From: Mesostigma viride
Lineage: Eukaryota > Streptophyta > Mesostigmatophyceae > Mesostigmatales > Mesostigmataceae
Direction: 5' to 3'
NCBI GenBank assembly: GCA_009746045.1
Contig: RPFO01001842.1
Coordinates: 26,642-90,641 of the forward strand
Length of the DNA stretch: 64,000 nucleotides
The notes beneath the pieces were generated by a model. It saw nothing but the letters and a program-made list of their open reading frames with translations, was not told the DNA's origin and ran no database searches. The position numbers were made by a program, and so were the translations under genes. Every line of letters starts with the position of its first letter. The first letter of the stretch is position 1. Positions 42,535-54,100 of this stretch are shown here, piece after piece.

Positions 42535-45500
42535 CTATGTGCCTGGCCCTGACACAGCTTCATAAAAGAGAATGTATCCATTGTCGGTGTTGTTGGAAAA
42601 TTCCTGCTTGGACCGTCCAGAGCAGGTGACATGTGCACATGAAACAGAACAGACATACAAAGTTAGACGCACGCATCCACAAGGGAACCAGCAGAGCCTT
42701 GAATTCTGAGGCTGAGAGAATGAGCGAAAAACAAGAAAAGCTATTAACAAACATTCATATATTTAGCAACAACAAGCAACAGCCTAAAGAGGGCGGTCAG
42801 GGAGTAAGGGAGGTCACAAAGCAGCGGAACTTGGGCCATGGCAACCGCAAACCTGCGCCTAACGCCAGCTAGTGGGTTGTATAACATTGAAACAAACATT
42901 AGACATAGCTGGCTTGGGTACAGTTTTGAAACCTGCCAACCTGTTCTAGAAACACAGGCCAGCGATGATGTCTACTTTCCCATCCTGCCATACTATAGTA
43001 TAATGCGTGCGCTGGTTGTCTCTTTGATACTACGACTTTCGAGTAGACTATAGGACAGCACAGATAAGCACGCACAATGCTATTTGAGACGAGCAATATA
43101 GAGCAAGTAGGCCCGCCTTTTATGGTTGATGTTTCTCAATGAACACTAGTGATTTCCGGAAATCTTCATGTTGCAGATACATGGAAGAGCCTCTGTGGGC
43201 AAGAGCCTCTGTGGGCAAGAGCCTCTGTGGGCAAGAGCCTCTGTGGGCAAGAGCCTCTGTGGGCAAGAGCCTCTGTGTGTGGGCGACAGGGGCTAAGCGA
43301 GATACAGCCAAGAAAAATTGAGAGACTGCAAAAGTTCCACATATCTGTGCCACTAAACCCACATATCACAAAAGATGATGACAAAAAATGATAGTGAGAA
43401 TAAAGTAAGTAGCAGGTAAGCAGTACCACAATAAAGTCATGATGAGCAACTCTGCAGTGAAAATACTGAGGCTCATGCCTCAGTTTGCAGCAGTAGCAAA
43501 TGTCCAATCATACTGTTGGATGGACCGCAAACCTAACAGGCCATGGGGGTTATGCCTGTGGGACGAATTTTTAATTCGTCGCCGCAGCCACAGATGGCAT
43601 GCTCTGCAGGGTCCAACTTCTGTGCGTGGAAATATTAGTCTGCACACACTACCTGGGCATCATAGTGTGCACAGGAGCTCACTATTTGCATCCCATGCAA
43701 GAAGTAGGTCCCTAACTAATCCCTAGGCCCTTCGCCCCTCCAGTAGTGTTCTCTCCAGGAAAAGTCTCTACAGATAAAATCTTACAAATAGCGGCGTGCC
43801 ATCACAATTTACGTGAACCATGCCAACCTCAAGGTATTTCTGCTCTGGTGTGAAGTGCGCGTCGTCCAATACACTAAGCTAGCCAGCAAAGCCTGAAACT
43901 GTCCGTGATGAACCACTGAGAAACAAACATAATATGTGCGACAGCTTGGGCAGGGGAACATTTCTTCTTAACACACCTGCGTCGAGCCGAAAAATGTTTG
44001 CAGAATCATCTCGTCATTCACCTCCACATTGTCGTCATCTGCGGGCGGGCAAGGGACACAAGCGAATACACAAGCGGCGAAACATACGGGAAAGCATACA
44101 AATAAAAAGGGTCAGTTAAGCATAGCAATACTAGTGTACTGGTGTGTTACTAGTGCGAGGGTAAAGAAGATCTCAACAGGCACAAAAATGTTCGTGCTCA
44201 ATGATATGAAAGAGACAACCATCACAGGCCAGAAATCTGGAAGAATCCGGACCAACCGATGTATAGCAACAAAGGAGATTACTATTTGGGTTCTCATGCA
44301 GCTAGCGCCTACTTCCAAGAGCTTGAGACTGAATCTGACTGACGACAAGGGTACTTACGGTTAAAGGTAAATTGACGTTAATTCACTCATCAAGCACTCA
44401 CCGAAGAGGAGCCAGCGGTCACAACTTTCCGCTGAGGGCGCAGCAATGGAGCGAACGCATGTATTTATAACATCGAATGCATTGACCTACAACATCGATG
44501 CCAGATGTTCACCAAAGAGGAGCCAGAGGTCGTGCGTATTAAACACTAATACCACCACTAATACCACGTAATACTAGGAACACGTGACTGTCGCCAATAG
44601 TCGCATGAAGCACTCACCAAGAGGAGCCACAGGTTGTGGCTATTAACCACAAATACCATTAATACTAGGAACACGTTACTGGTGCCAATGACCGCATCAA
44701 GCACGCACCAAAGAGGAGCCACAGGTCGTGGCTCTTGACAAGGCTCACGTAGTGGCCGTGGTTGGGGCCGGACCCCAAGTGGACCACCACCGAGAAGAGC
44801 GAGTAGGTGGTGTCCGGCTGCGAGGAAAAGACCAGGACAAAAAAATAGGAGCAGAGGCGAAGGACAATGATGAGGAAGAGCGAGTGGGCGGTGTCCGGCT
44901 GCAAGGCAATGAGCAGGACAAAACAGAGGAGCAGAGGAGAAGGACGAACAGCCGTAGGCACATCAAGGGCATGATGATGAGGAAGAGCGAGTGGGCGGTG
45001 ACCGGCCGCAGGGATGAAGACCGGGATGCACGTGCACCCAACACAACAAAGGGGAGGGGAGGAGTAGCGAGAAGGAAGTGGGTGGCTGCGAGAAGGAAAT
45101 CAGAAAAAGGGACGGACAAGCAGCTGGTGCAACGAGGGCAAAAATATGAGGAAGGGCGAGTACATGGTGTTTGGATTCAACGGGAAGAGGGAGTGGGCAA
45201 GCGCCCATCGAGGAGAAAGCATGTGGGCCGTGGGGCGATCACACGATTGGGCCAGCACGGCCAGGATGACAAACGTAATGTCTGTCTGCAACAAAGAGGG
45301 GAGGCCAGACACGCACCTAGGAGTAGGGAGAGGGCGACTGTTAAGGAATGGGAGTCACCGCGAGAAAAGGTGGCAAGCGATAAGGATGGGGATGGGCACA
45401 CCGCACACAGAGATAAGGGGAAGAATAGGTAGAACAGGTGCCTATAGGGGCAAGCGATGGGGATGGGCACCGTGCACACCGCACACAGAGATAAGGGGAA

Positions 45501-47941
45501 GAATAGGTAGAACAGGTGCCTATAGGGGCAAGCGATGGGGATGGCACCGTGCACACCGCACACAGAGATAAGGGGAAGAATAGGTAGAACAGGTGCCTAT
45601 AGGGGCAAGCGATGGGGATGGGCACCGTGCACACCGCACAAAGAGATAAGGGGAAGAATAGGTAGAACAGGTGCCTATAGGGGCAAGCGATGGGGATGGC
45701 ACCGTGCACACCGCACACAGAGATAAGGGGAAGAATAGGTAGAACAGGTGCCTATAGGGGCAAGCGATGGGGATGGCACCGTGCACACCGCACACAGAGA
45801 TAAGAGGAAGAATAGGTAGAACAGGTGCCTATAGGGGCAAGCGATGGGGATGGGCACCGTGCACACCGCACAAAGAGATAAGGGGAAGAATAGGTAGAGC
45901 AGGTGCCTATAGGGGCAAGCGATGGGGATGGGCACCGTGCACACCGCACACAGAGATAAGGGGAAGAATAGGTAGAGCAGGTGCCTATAGGGGCAAGCGA
46001 TGGGGATGGGGACCGTGCACACCGCACACAGAGATAAGGGGAAGAATAGGTAGAGCAGGTGCCTATAGGGGCAAGCGATGGGGATGGGCACCGTGCACAC
46101 CGCACACAGAGATAAGGGGAAGAATAGGTAGAACAGGTGCCTATAGGGGCAAGCGATGGGGATGGCACCGTGCACACCGCACACAGAGATAAGGGGAAGA
46201 ATAGGTAGAGCAGGTGCCTATAGGGGCAAGCGATGGGGATGGGCACCGTGCACACCGCACACAGAGATAAGGGGAAGAATAGGTAGAACAGGTGCCTATA
46301 GGGGGGAGAGGACATGGGTGCCTATAAAGGGACAAGGACATTGATTGTTCGCAGTCTCTTTTGAGCCACTTCATTAGGACGGCTATGGCCTATGTTCATA
46401 GTGGTATTGAACAATGGTTTCAATGAAGATACTGAATCATATGGACATACACAATGGCCACTTCTCAACTTACCCAAGCAGCCACGTGGCGGTCTGGTCT
46501 GCTTGTGTAGGTTGGGAGGTGGCCAAAGGAACAAGCACATCAAGGTGCGATGGCTGATAGCGTAGCCATATATATATATATATATATATGATCGGCTATA
46601 TAGTTGTTTTGTCGTGGTATCTCTTGTTAGCGTTTTACGTGGGTGCCTTTACTCTGCTGTAAGTAATTATATATTTTAATATATATATATGATAGGCATA
46701 CTAGCCAATCGTATCACACATTTACTATCTATATAAAAGATAGACATACCAACCAAGTGCATAATGCATGTACTACGTATAATGCATGTACTACGTATAT
46801 TCTTTGAGGAGGTCAGCGGCCAGCGCCTGGCAGGGCACCCACCGCATCCTCCACCGTGTTGCACAGCTTGAGTTCAAGCGGGAAGGCGACGCGGTAGGAT
46901 AGCTTCTTGTGCCTGCAGGTACACATAGTCACGGGGATGGAATAAGGACTACTTAGGGATTTGTAGAAAAGGACAGCTTCTTGTGCCTGCAGGTAGATAC
47001 AGAAGTGAAAATGTTGCAAGAATGAAACCACCTGGGGGCATGTACAGCAGGACAGCTGCTTGTGCCTGCGGGTCATCAAAGATGAACAAGGGGTATACAG
47101 GGTTCCAAGCGACTTCCTACTCCCTGATTGGGTGATCCTTGCAGGGGCAGGCCTAAAGGACCCACACATGTCGAAGCTCGGGAATGAAAAGACAATGTAA
47201 CATAAAAGAGGCTAAAGAAATCATGGATCAGGAAAGATGGGCACATCTTGAGAGGGATGCACAAGAAGAATCAGGGAGGATCAGAAGAATCAGGAAGCCA
47301 CACTAGGCATGGAAGCCCTGGCCTAGGAGTTCTCGGCACCTGATGGGTGCCTACTCACTGCCCAGTGTGTCACTTAAGGCATCAACAAATGGCAACTGGA
47401 GATCGGGAAAATGCAACTAAATGAATCCCAATCGGGCATTTACCAAAGTTACGTCAGGGGCAGGGGGGAAAAAAAACTCGAGGAACAATCACCCATGATG
47501 GCCCGATGATGGGCCATCAGCCGATGGCCCCATGATGGCCCCATGATGGCCCCATGATGGCCCCATGATCGCCGTTCCCACATGCGCGCTCTGATGCCTA
47601 GCATGCATAGCTTTGTTTCCATGTTTATAACCCATTGGCAGTCGGTCCGCAGCGGGCTTGTCTTACCAGCTCTCTCCACACCAGATGATGCCCTCATCTG
47701 GCCAACACTTTCATAATAATGATAATAATAATACAATATTATAAACAAGCACTTTCATAATATTATATTACAATATTATTATCATACAGTATAGTTACAG
47801 TAGTACAACATTCTTATGACCCTCAACTGTCATTACCGCCATCTTCCCTCACCGGCCCAGCTCCTCGATGTACTTGAAGCGCTTGAGGTGGAGCGCGAGC
47901 ACCTTGGGCGGCTGCTTGACGCGCATGCGCTTGGTGGCTTC
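42535..47941 (-). CDS. USP12/USP46-type ubiquitin hydrolase (plant UBP3/UBP4), 3' exons only
   Basis: Cysteine protease removing ubiquitin from substrates. Five exons with GT-AG borders and consistent phase: 47853-47941, 46843-46912, 44709-44817, 43977-44038, 42535-42603; 399 nt, 132 residues. In order they give [55 protein letters not shown] with [15 protein letters not shown], then [20 protein letters not shown] and [13 protein letters not shown]. The catalytic histidine is that of [22 protein letters not shown] and FFGS-Q-(F/Y)S-NTD-GYIL are most like plant UBP3/UBP4. The N-terminal half with the catalytic Cys box is absent: the first visible exon begins at a 3' splice site at 47942-47943, and beyond it lie telomere-like sequence and the 44-bp minisatellite. 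Either the missing exons are past 64000, or the gene is truncated. Confidence 0.9.
43187..43282. repeat. 16-bp tandem repeat in a deubiquitinase intron
   Basis: About six copies of AGCCTCTGTGGGCAAG, perfect until the last unit. It lies in the intron 42604-43976. Confidence 0.95.
44794..45010. repeat. Partial tandem copies of a deubiquitinase exon edge
   Basis: The segment spanning the start of the exon 44709-44817 and its 3' splice site recurs upstream in the intron: GAAGAGCGAGTAGGTGGTGT at about 44794 (real exon edge), GAAGAGCGAGTGGGCGGTGT at about 44874 and GAAGAGCGAGTGGGCGGTGA at about 44980, each followed by CCGGCTGC- or CCGGCCGC-like sequence and a similar downstream block. On the minus strand the copies read TAHSLF where the exon has TTYSLF. 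They may act as decoy 3' splice sites. Confidence 0.8.
45371..46303. repeat. 77/78-bp minisatellite in a deubiquitinase intron
   Basis: About twelve copies of a unit containing AGATAAGGGGAAGAATAGGT, AGAACAGGTGCCTATAGGGG and CAAGCGATGGGGATGGGCAC. Most units are 78 bp, some 77 bp (one G fewer in GATGGGCACC). Because 78 is divisible by three, minus-strand ORFs of up to 187 codons arise with a 26-residue period; they are by-products. Variants are AGAACAGG/AGAGCAGG and CACACAGAG/CACAAAGAG. It lies in the intron 44818-46842. Confidence 0.97.
46568..46697 (+). mobile_element. Severely truncated copy of the element A/B family inserted in (AT)n
   Basis: An insert of about 80 bp ends with CTGCTGTAAGTAATTATAT (46654-46672), identical to the 3' end of element A (10284-10302, inverted), then TTTTAAT. 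It is flanked on the left by an AT run then GATCGGC (46568-46596) and on the right by an AT run then GATAGGC (46679-46697), an apparent target duplication of (AT)n-GATNGGC. It lies in the deubiquitinase intron between 44818 and 46842. Confidence 0.7.
47518..47570. repeat. 11-bp tandem repeat in a deubiquitinase intron
   Basis: GATGGCCCCAT is repeated four to five times with imperfect flanking copies, in the intron 46913-47852. Confidence 0.9.
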
Positions 47942-47954
47942 CTGCGGGTACCAT

Positions 47955-48001
47955 GTTGGGTTTAGGGTTTGGGGTAGGGGTTTGGGGTTTGGGGTTTAGG
48001 G
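47955..48001. repeat. Interstitial telomere-like block (TTTAGGG / TTTGGGG)
   Basis: About 47 bp of degenerate telomere-type repeat: GGGTTTAGGGTTTGGGG, TAGGGGTTTGGGG, TTTGGGGTTTAGGG. Plant-type TTTAGGG units alternate with TTTGGGG. It lies 14 bp beyond the 3' splice site of the first visible deubiquitinase exon and about 130 bp before the 44-bp minisatellite. Confidence 0.85.
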
Positions 48002-48128
48002 ACACCATAGAACACGCCACGATATTGGCTGACTGTGGCATACAGGGCGTGCGCTTGGTGGCCTCGGGTCAACTAAACGAGCACGAGGTAACCCACGAGG
48101 TAACCGCGGTAAGCATACGCCGAACCCC

Positions 48129-51100
48129 ACATGAACACACGGCTGGCTAGGTGTTCATGTGCAGCTGATGCCACATGAACACACGGCTGGCTAGGTGTTG
48201 ATGTGTAGCTGATGCCACATGAACACACGGCTGGCTAGGTGTTCATGTGTAGCTGATGCCACATGAACACACGGCTGGCTAGGTATTCATGTGCAGCTGA
48301 TGCCACATGAACACACGGCTGGCTAGGTGTTCATGTGTAGCTGATGCCACATGAACACACGGCTGGCTAGGTATTCATGTGTAGCTGATGCCACATGAAC
48401 ACACGGCTGGCTAGGTGTTCATGTGCAGCTGATGCCACATGAACACACGGCTGGCTAGGTGTTCATGTGTAGCTGATGCCACATGAACACACGGCTGGCT
48501 AGGTATTCATGTGTAGCTGATGCCACATGAACACACGGCTGGCTAGGTGTTCATGTGTAGCTGATGCCACATGAACACACGGCTGGCTAGGTGTTCATGT
48601 GCAGCTGATGCCACATGAACACACGGCTGGCTAGGTGTTCATGTGCAGCTGATGCCACATGAACACACGGCTGGCTAGGTGTTCATGTGTAGCTGATGCC
48701 ACATGAACACACGGCTGGCTAGGTGTTCATGTGTAGCTGATGCCACATGAACACACGGCTGGCTAGGTGTTCATGTGAGCTGATGCCACATGAACACACG
48801 GCTGGCTAGGTGTTCATGTGCAGCTGATGCCACATGAACACACGGCTGGCTAGGTGTTCATGTGCAGCTGATGCCACATGAACACACGGCTGGCTAGGTG
48901 TTCATGTGCAGCTGATGCCACATGAACACACGGCTGGCTAGGTGTTCATGTGTAGCTGATGCCACATGAACACACGGCTGGCTAGGTGTTCATGTGCAGC
49001 TGATGCCACATGAACACACGGCTGGCTAGGTATTCATGTGTAGCTGATGCCACATGAACACACGGCTGGCTAGGTGTTCATGTGTAGCTGATGCCACATG
49101 AACACACGGCTGGCTAGGTATTCATGTGTAGCTGATGCCACATGAACACACGGCTGGCTAGGTGTTCATGTGCAGCTGATGCCACATGAACACACGGCTG
49201 GCTAGGTGTTCATGTGTAGCTGATGCCACATGAACACACGGCTGGCTAGGTGTTCATGTGTAGCTGATGCCACATGAACACACGGCTGGCTAGGTATTCA
49301 TGTGCAGCTGATGCCACATGAACACACGGCTGGCTAGGTGTTCATGTGTAGCTGATGCCACATGAACACACGGCTGGCTAGGTGTTCATGTGCAGCTGAT
49401 GCCACATGAACACACGGCTGGCTAGGTGTTCATGTGTAGCTGATGCCACATGAACACACGGCTGGCTAGGTGTTCATGTGTAGCTGATGCCACATGAACA
49501 CACGGCTGGCTAGGTGTTCATGTGTAGCTGATGCCACATGAACACACGGCTGGCTAGGTGTTCATGTGCAGCTGATGCCACATGAACACACGGCTGGCTA
49601 GGTGTTCATGTGTAGCTGATGCCACATGAACACACGGCTGGCTAGGTGTTCATGTGTAGCTGATGCCACATGAACACACGGCTGGCTAGGTGTTCATGTG
49701 CAGCTGATGCCACATGAACACACGGCTGGCTAGGTGTTCATGTGTAGCTGATGCCACATGAACACACGGCTGGCTAGGTGTTCATGTGCAGCTGATGCCA
49801 CATGAACACACGGCTGGCTAGGTGTTCATGTGTAGCTGATGCCACATGAACACACGGCTGGCTAGGTGTTCATGTGTAGCTGATGCCACATGAACACACG
49901 GCTGGCTAGGTGTTCATGTGTAGCTGATGCCACATGAACACACGGCTGGCTAGGTGTTCATGTGTAGCTGATGCCACATGAACACACGGCTGGCTAGGTG
50001 TTCATGTGTAGCTGATGCCACATGAACACACGGCTGGCTAGGTGTTCATGTGCAGCTGATGCCACATGAACACACGGCTGGCTAGGTGTTCATGTGTAGC
50101 TGATGCCACATGAACACACGGCTGGCTAGGTGTTCATGTGTAGCTGATGCCACATGAACACACGGCTGGCTAGGTGTTCATGTGTAGCTGATGCCACATG
50201 AACACACGGCTGGCTAGGTGTTCATGTGCAGCTGATGCCACATGAACACACGGCTGGCTAGGTGTTCATGTGTAGCTGATGCCACATGAACACACGGCTG
50301 GCTAGGTGTTCATGTGTAGCTGATGCCACATGAACACACGGCTGGCTAGGTGTTCATGTGTAGCTGATGCCACATGAACACACGGCTGGCTAGGTGTTCA
50401 TGTGTAGCTGATGCCACATGAACACACGGCTGGCTAGGTGTTCATGTGCAGCTGATGCCACATGAACACACGGCTGGCTAGGTGTTCATGTGTAGCTGAT
50501 GCCACATGAACACACGGCTGGCTAGGTGTTCATGTGTAGCTGATGCCACATGAACACACGGCTGGCTAGGTGTTCATGTGCAGCTGATGCCACATGAACA
50601 CACGGCTGGCTAGGTGTTCATGTGCAGCTGATGCCACATGAACACACGGCTGGCTAGGTGTTCATGTGTAGCTGATGCCACATGAACACACGGCTGGCTA
50701 GGTGTTCATGTGTAGCTGATGCCACATGAACACACGGCTGGCTAGGTGTTCATGTGTAGCTGATGCCACATGAACACACGGCTGGCTAGGTGTTCATGTG
50801 CAGCTGATGCCACATGAACACACGGCTGGCTAGGTGTTCATGTGTAGCTGATGCCACATGAACACACGGCTGGCTAGGTGTTCATGTGTAGCTGATGCCA
50901 CATGAACACACGGCTGGCTAGGTGTTCATGTGTAGCTGATGCCACATGAACACACGGCTGGCTAGGTGTTCATGTGTAGCTGATGCCACATGAACACACG
51001 GCTGGCTAGGTGTTCATGTGCAGCTGATGCCACATGAACACACGGCTGGCTAGGTGTTCATGTGTAGCTGATGCCACATGAACACACGGCTGGCTAGGTG

Positions 51101-54100
51101 TTCATGTGTAGCTGATGCCACATGAACACACGGCTGGCTAGGTGTTCATGTGCAGCTGATGCCACATGAACACACGGCTGGCTAGGTGTTCATGTGTAGC
51201 TGATGCCACATGAACACACGGCTGGCTAGGTGTTCATGTGTAGCTGATGCCACATGAACACACGGCTGGCTAGGTGTTCATGTGTAGCTGATGCCACATG
51301 AACACACGGCTGGCTAGGTGTTCATGTGCAGCTGATGCCACATGAACACACGGCTGGCTAGGTGTTCATGTGTAGCTGATGCCACATGAACACACGGCTG
51401 GCTAGGTGTTCATGTGTAGCTGATGCCACATGAACACACGGCTGGCTAGGTGTTCATGTGTAGCTGATGCCACATGAACACACGGCTGGCTAGGTGTTCA
51501 TGTGTAGCTGATGCCACATGAACACACGGCTGGCTAGGTGTTCATGTGTAGCTGATGCCACATGAACACACGGCTGGCTAGGTGTTCATGTGTAGCTGAT
51601 GCCACATGAACACACGGCTGGCTAGGTGTTCATGTGTAGCTGATGCCACATGAACACACGGCTGGCTAGGTGTTCATGTGTAGCTGATGCCACATGAACA
51701 CACGGCTGGCTAGGTGTTCATGTGTAGCTGATGCCACATGAACACACGGCTGGCTAGGTGTTCATGTGTAGCTGATGCCACATGAACACACGGCTGGCTA
51801 GGTGTTCATGTGTAGCTGATGCCACATGAACACACGGCTGGCTAGGTGTTCATGTGTAGCTGATGCCACATGAACACACGGCTGGCTAGGTGTTCATGTG
51901 TAGCTGATGCCACATGAACACACGGCTGGCTAGGTGTTCATGTGCAGCTGATGCCACATGAACACACGGCTGGCTAGGTGTTCATGTGTAGCTGATGCCA
52001 CATGAACACACGGCTGGCTAGGTGTTCATGTGCAGCTGATGCCACATGAACACACGGCTGGCTAGGTGTTCATGTGCAGCTGATGCCACATGAACACACG
52101 GCTGGCTAGGTGTTCATGTGCAGCTGATGCCACATGAACACACGGCTGGCTAGGTGTTCATGTGTAGCTGATGCCACATGAACACACGGCTGGCTAGGTG
52201 TTCATGTGTAGCTGATGCCACATGAACACACGGCTGGCTAGGTGTTCATGTGCAGCTGATGCCACATGAACACACGGCTGGCTAGGTGTTCATGTGTAGC
52301 TGATGCCACATGAACACACGGCTGGCTAGGTGTTCATGTGCAGCTGATGCCACATGAACACACGGCTGGCTAGGTGTTCATGTGTAGCTGATGCCACATG
52401 AACACACGGCTGGCTAGGTGTTCATGTGTAGCTGATGCCACATGAACACACGGCTGGCTAGGTGTTCATGTGTAGCTGATGCCACATGAACACACGGCTG
52501 GCTAGGTGTTCATGTGTAGCTGATGCCACATGAACACACGGCTGGCTAGGTGTTCATGTGTAGCTGATGCCACATGAACACACGGCTGGCTAGGTGTTCA
52601 TGTGCAGCTGATGCCACATGAACACACGGCTGGCTAGGTGTTCATGTGCAGCTGATGCCACATGAACACACGGCTGGCTAGGTGTTCATGTGCAGCTGAT
52701 GCCACATGAACACACGGCTGGCTAGGTGTTCATGTGTAGCTGATGCCACATGAACACACGGCTGGCTAGGTGTTCATGTGCAGCTGATGCCACATGAACA
52801 CACGGCTGGCTAGGTGTTCATGTGTAGCTGATGCCACATGAACACACGGCTGGCTAGGTGTTCATGTGTAGCTGATGCCACATGAACACACGGCTGGCTA
52901 GGTGTTCATGTGTAGCTGATGCCACATGAACACACGGCTGGCTAGGTGTTCATGTGTAGCTGATGCCACATGAACACACGGCTGGCTAGGTGTTCATGTA
53001 GCTGATGCCACATGAACACACGGCTGGCTAGGTGTTCATGTGCAGCTGATGCCACATGAACACACGGCTGGCTAGGTGTTCATGTGTAGCTGATGCCACA
53101 TGAACACACGGCTGGCTAGGTGTTCATGTGTAGCTGATGCCACATGAACACACGGCTGGCTAGGTGTTCATGTGTAGCTGATGCCACATGAACACACGGC
53201 TGGCTAGGTGTTCATGTGTAGCTGATGCCACATGAACACACGGCTGGCTAGGTGTTCATGTGTAGCTGATGCCACATGAACACACGGCTGGCTAGGTGTT
53301 CATGTGTAGCTGATGCCACATGAACACACGGCTGGCTAGGTGTTCATGTGTAGCTGATGCCACATGAACACACGGCTGGCTAGGTGTTCATGTGCAGCTG
53401 ATGCCACATGAACACACGGCTGGCTAGGTGTTCATGTGTAGCTGATGCCACATGAACACACGGCTGGCTAGGTGTTCATGTGTAGCTGATGCCACATGAA
53501 CACACGGCTGGCTAGGTGTTCATGTGTAGCTGATGCCACATGAACACACGGCTGGCTAGGTGTTCATGTGTAGCTGATGCCACATGAACACACGGCTGGC
53601 TAGGTGTTCATGTGCAGCTGATGCCACATGAACACACGGCTGGCTAGGTGTTCATGTGTAGCTGATGCCACATGAACACACGGCTGGCTAGGTGTTCATG
53701 TGTAGCTGATGCCACATGAACACACGGCTGGCTAGGTGTTCATGTGCAGCTGATGCCACATGAACACACGGCTGGCTAGGTGTTCATGTGTAGCTGATGC
53801 CACATGAACACACGGCTGGCTAGGTGTTCATGTGCAGCTGATGCCACATGAACACACGGCTGGCTAGGTGTTCATGTGTAGCTGATGCCACATGAACACA
53901 CGGCTGGCTAGGTGTTCATGTGTAGCTGATGCCACATGAACACACGGCTGGCTAGGTGTTCATGTGTAGCTGATGCCACATGAACACACGGCTGGCTAGG
54001 TGTTCATGTGCAGCTGATGCCACATGAACACACGGCTGGCTAGGTGTTCATGTGTAGCTGATGCCACATGAACACACGGCTGGCTAGGTGTTCATGTGTA

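Noticed and set aside
43556..43585. GACGAATTTTTAATTCGTC as a transposon end
   Set aside because: A clean 8-bp inverted pair, but no partner terminus or target duplication was found.
45177..46374. Repeat-protein ORFs of 125-187 codons
   Set aside because: Products of a 78-bp minisatellite whose length is divisible by three; they lie in a deubiquitinase intron and are broken by 77-bp units.
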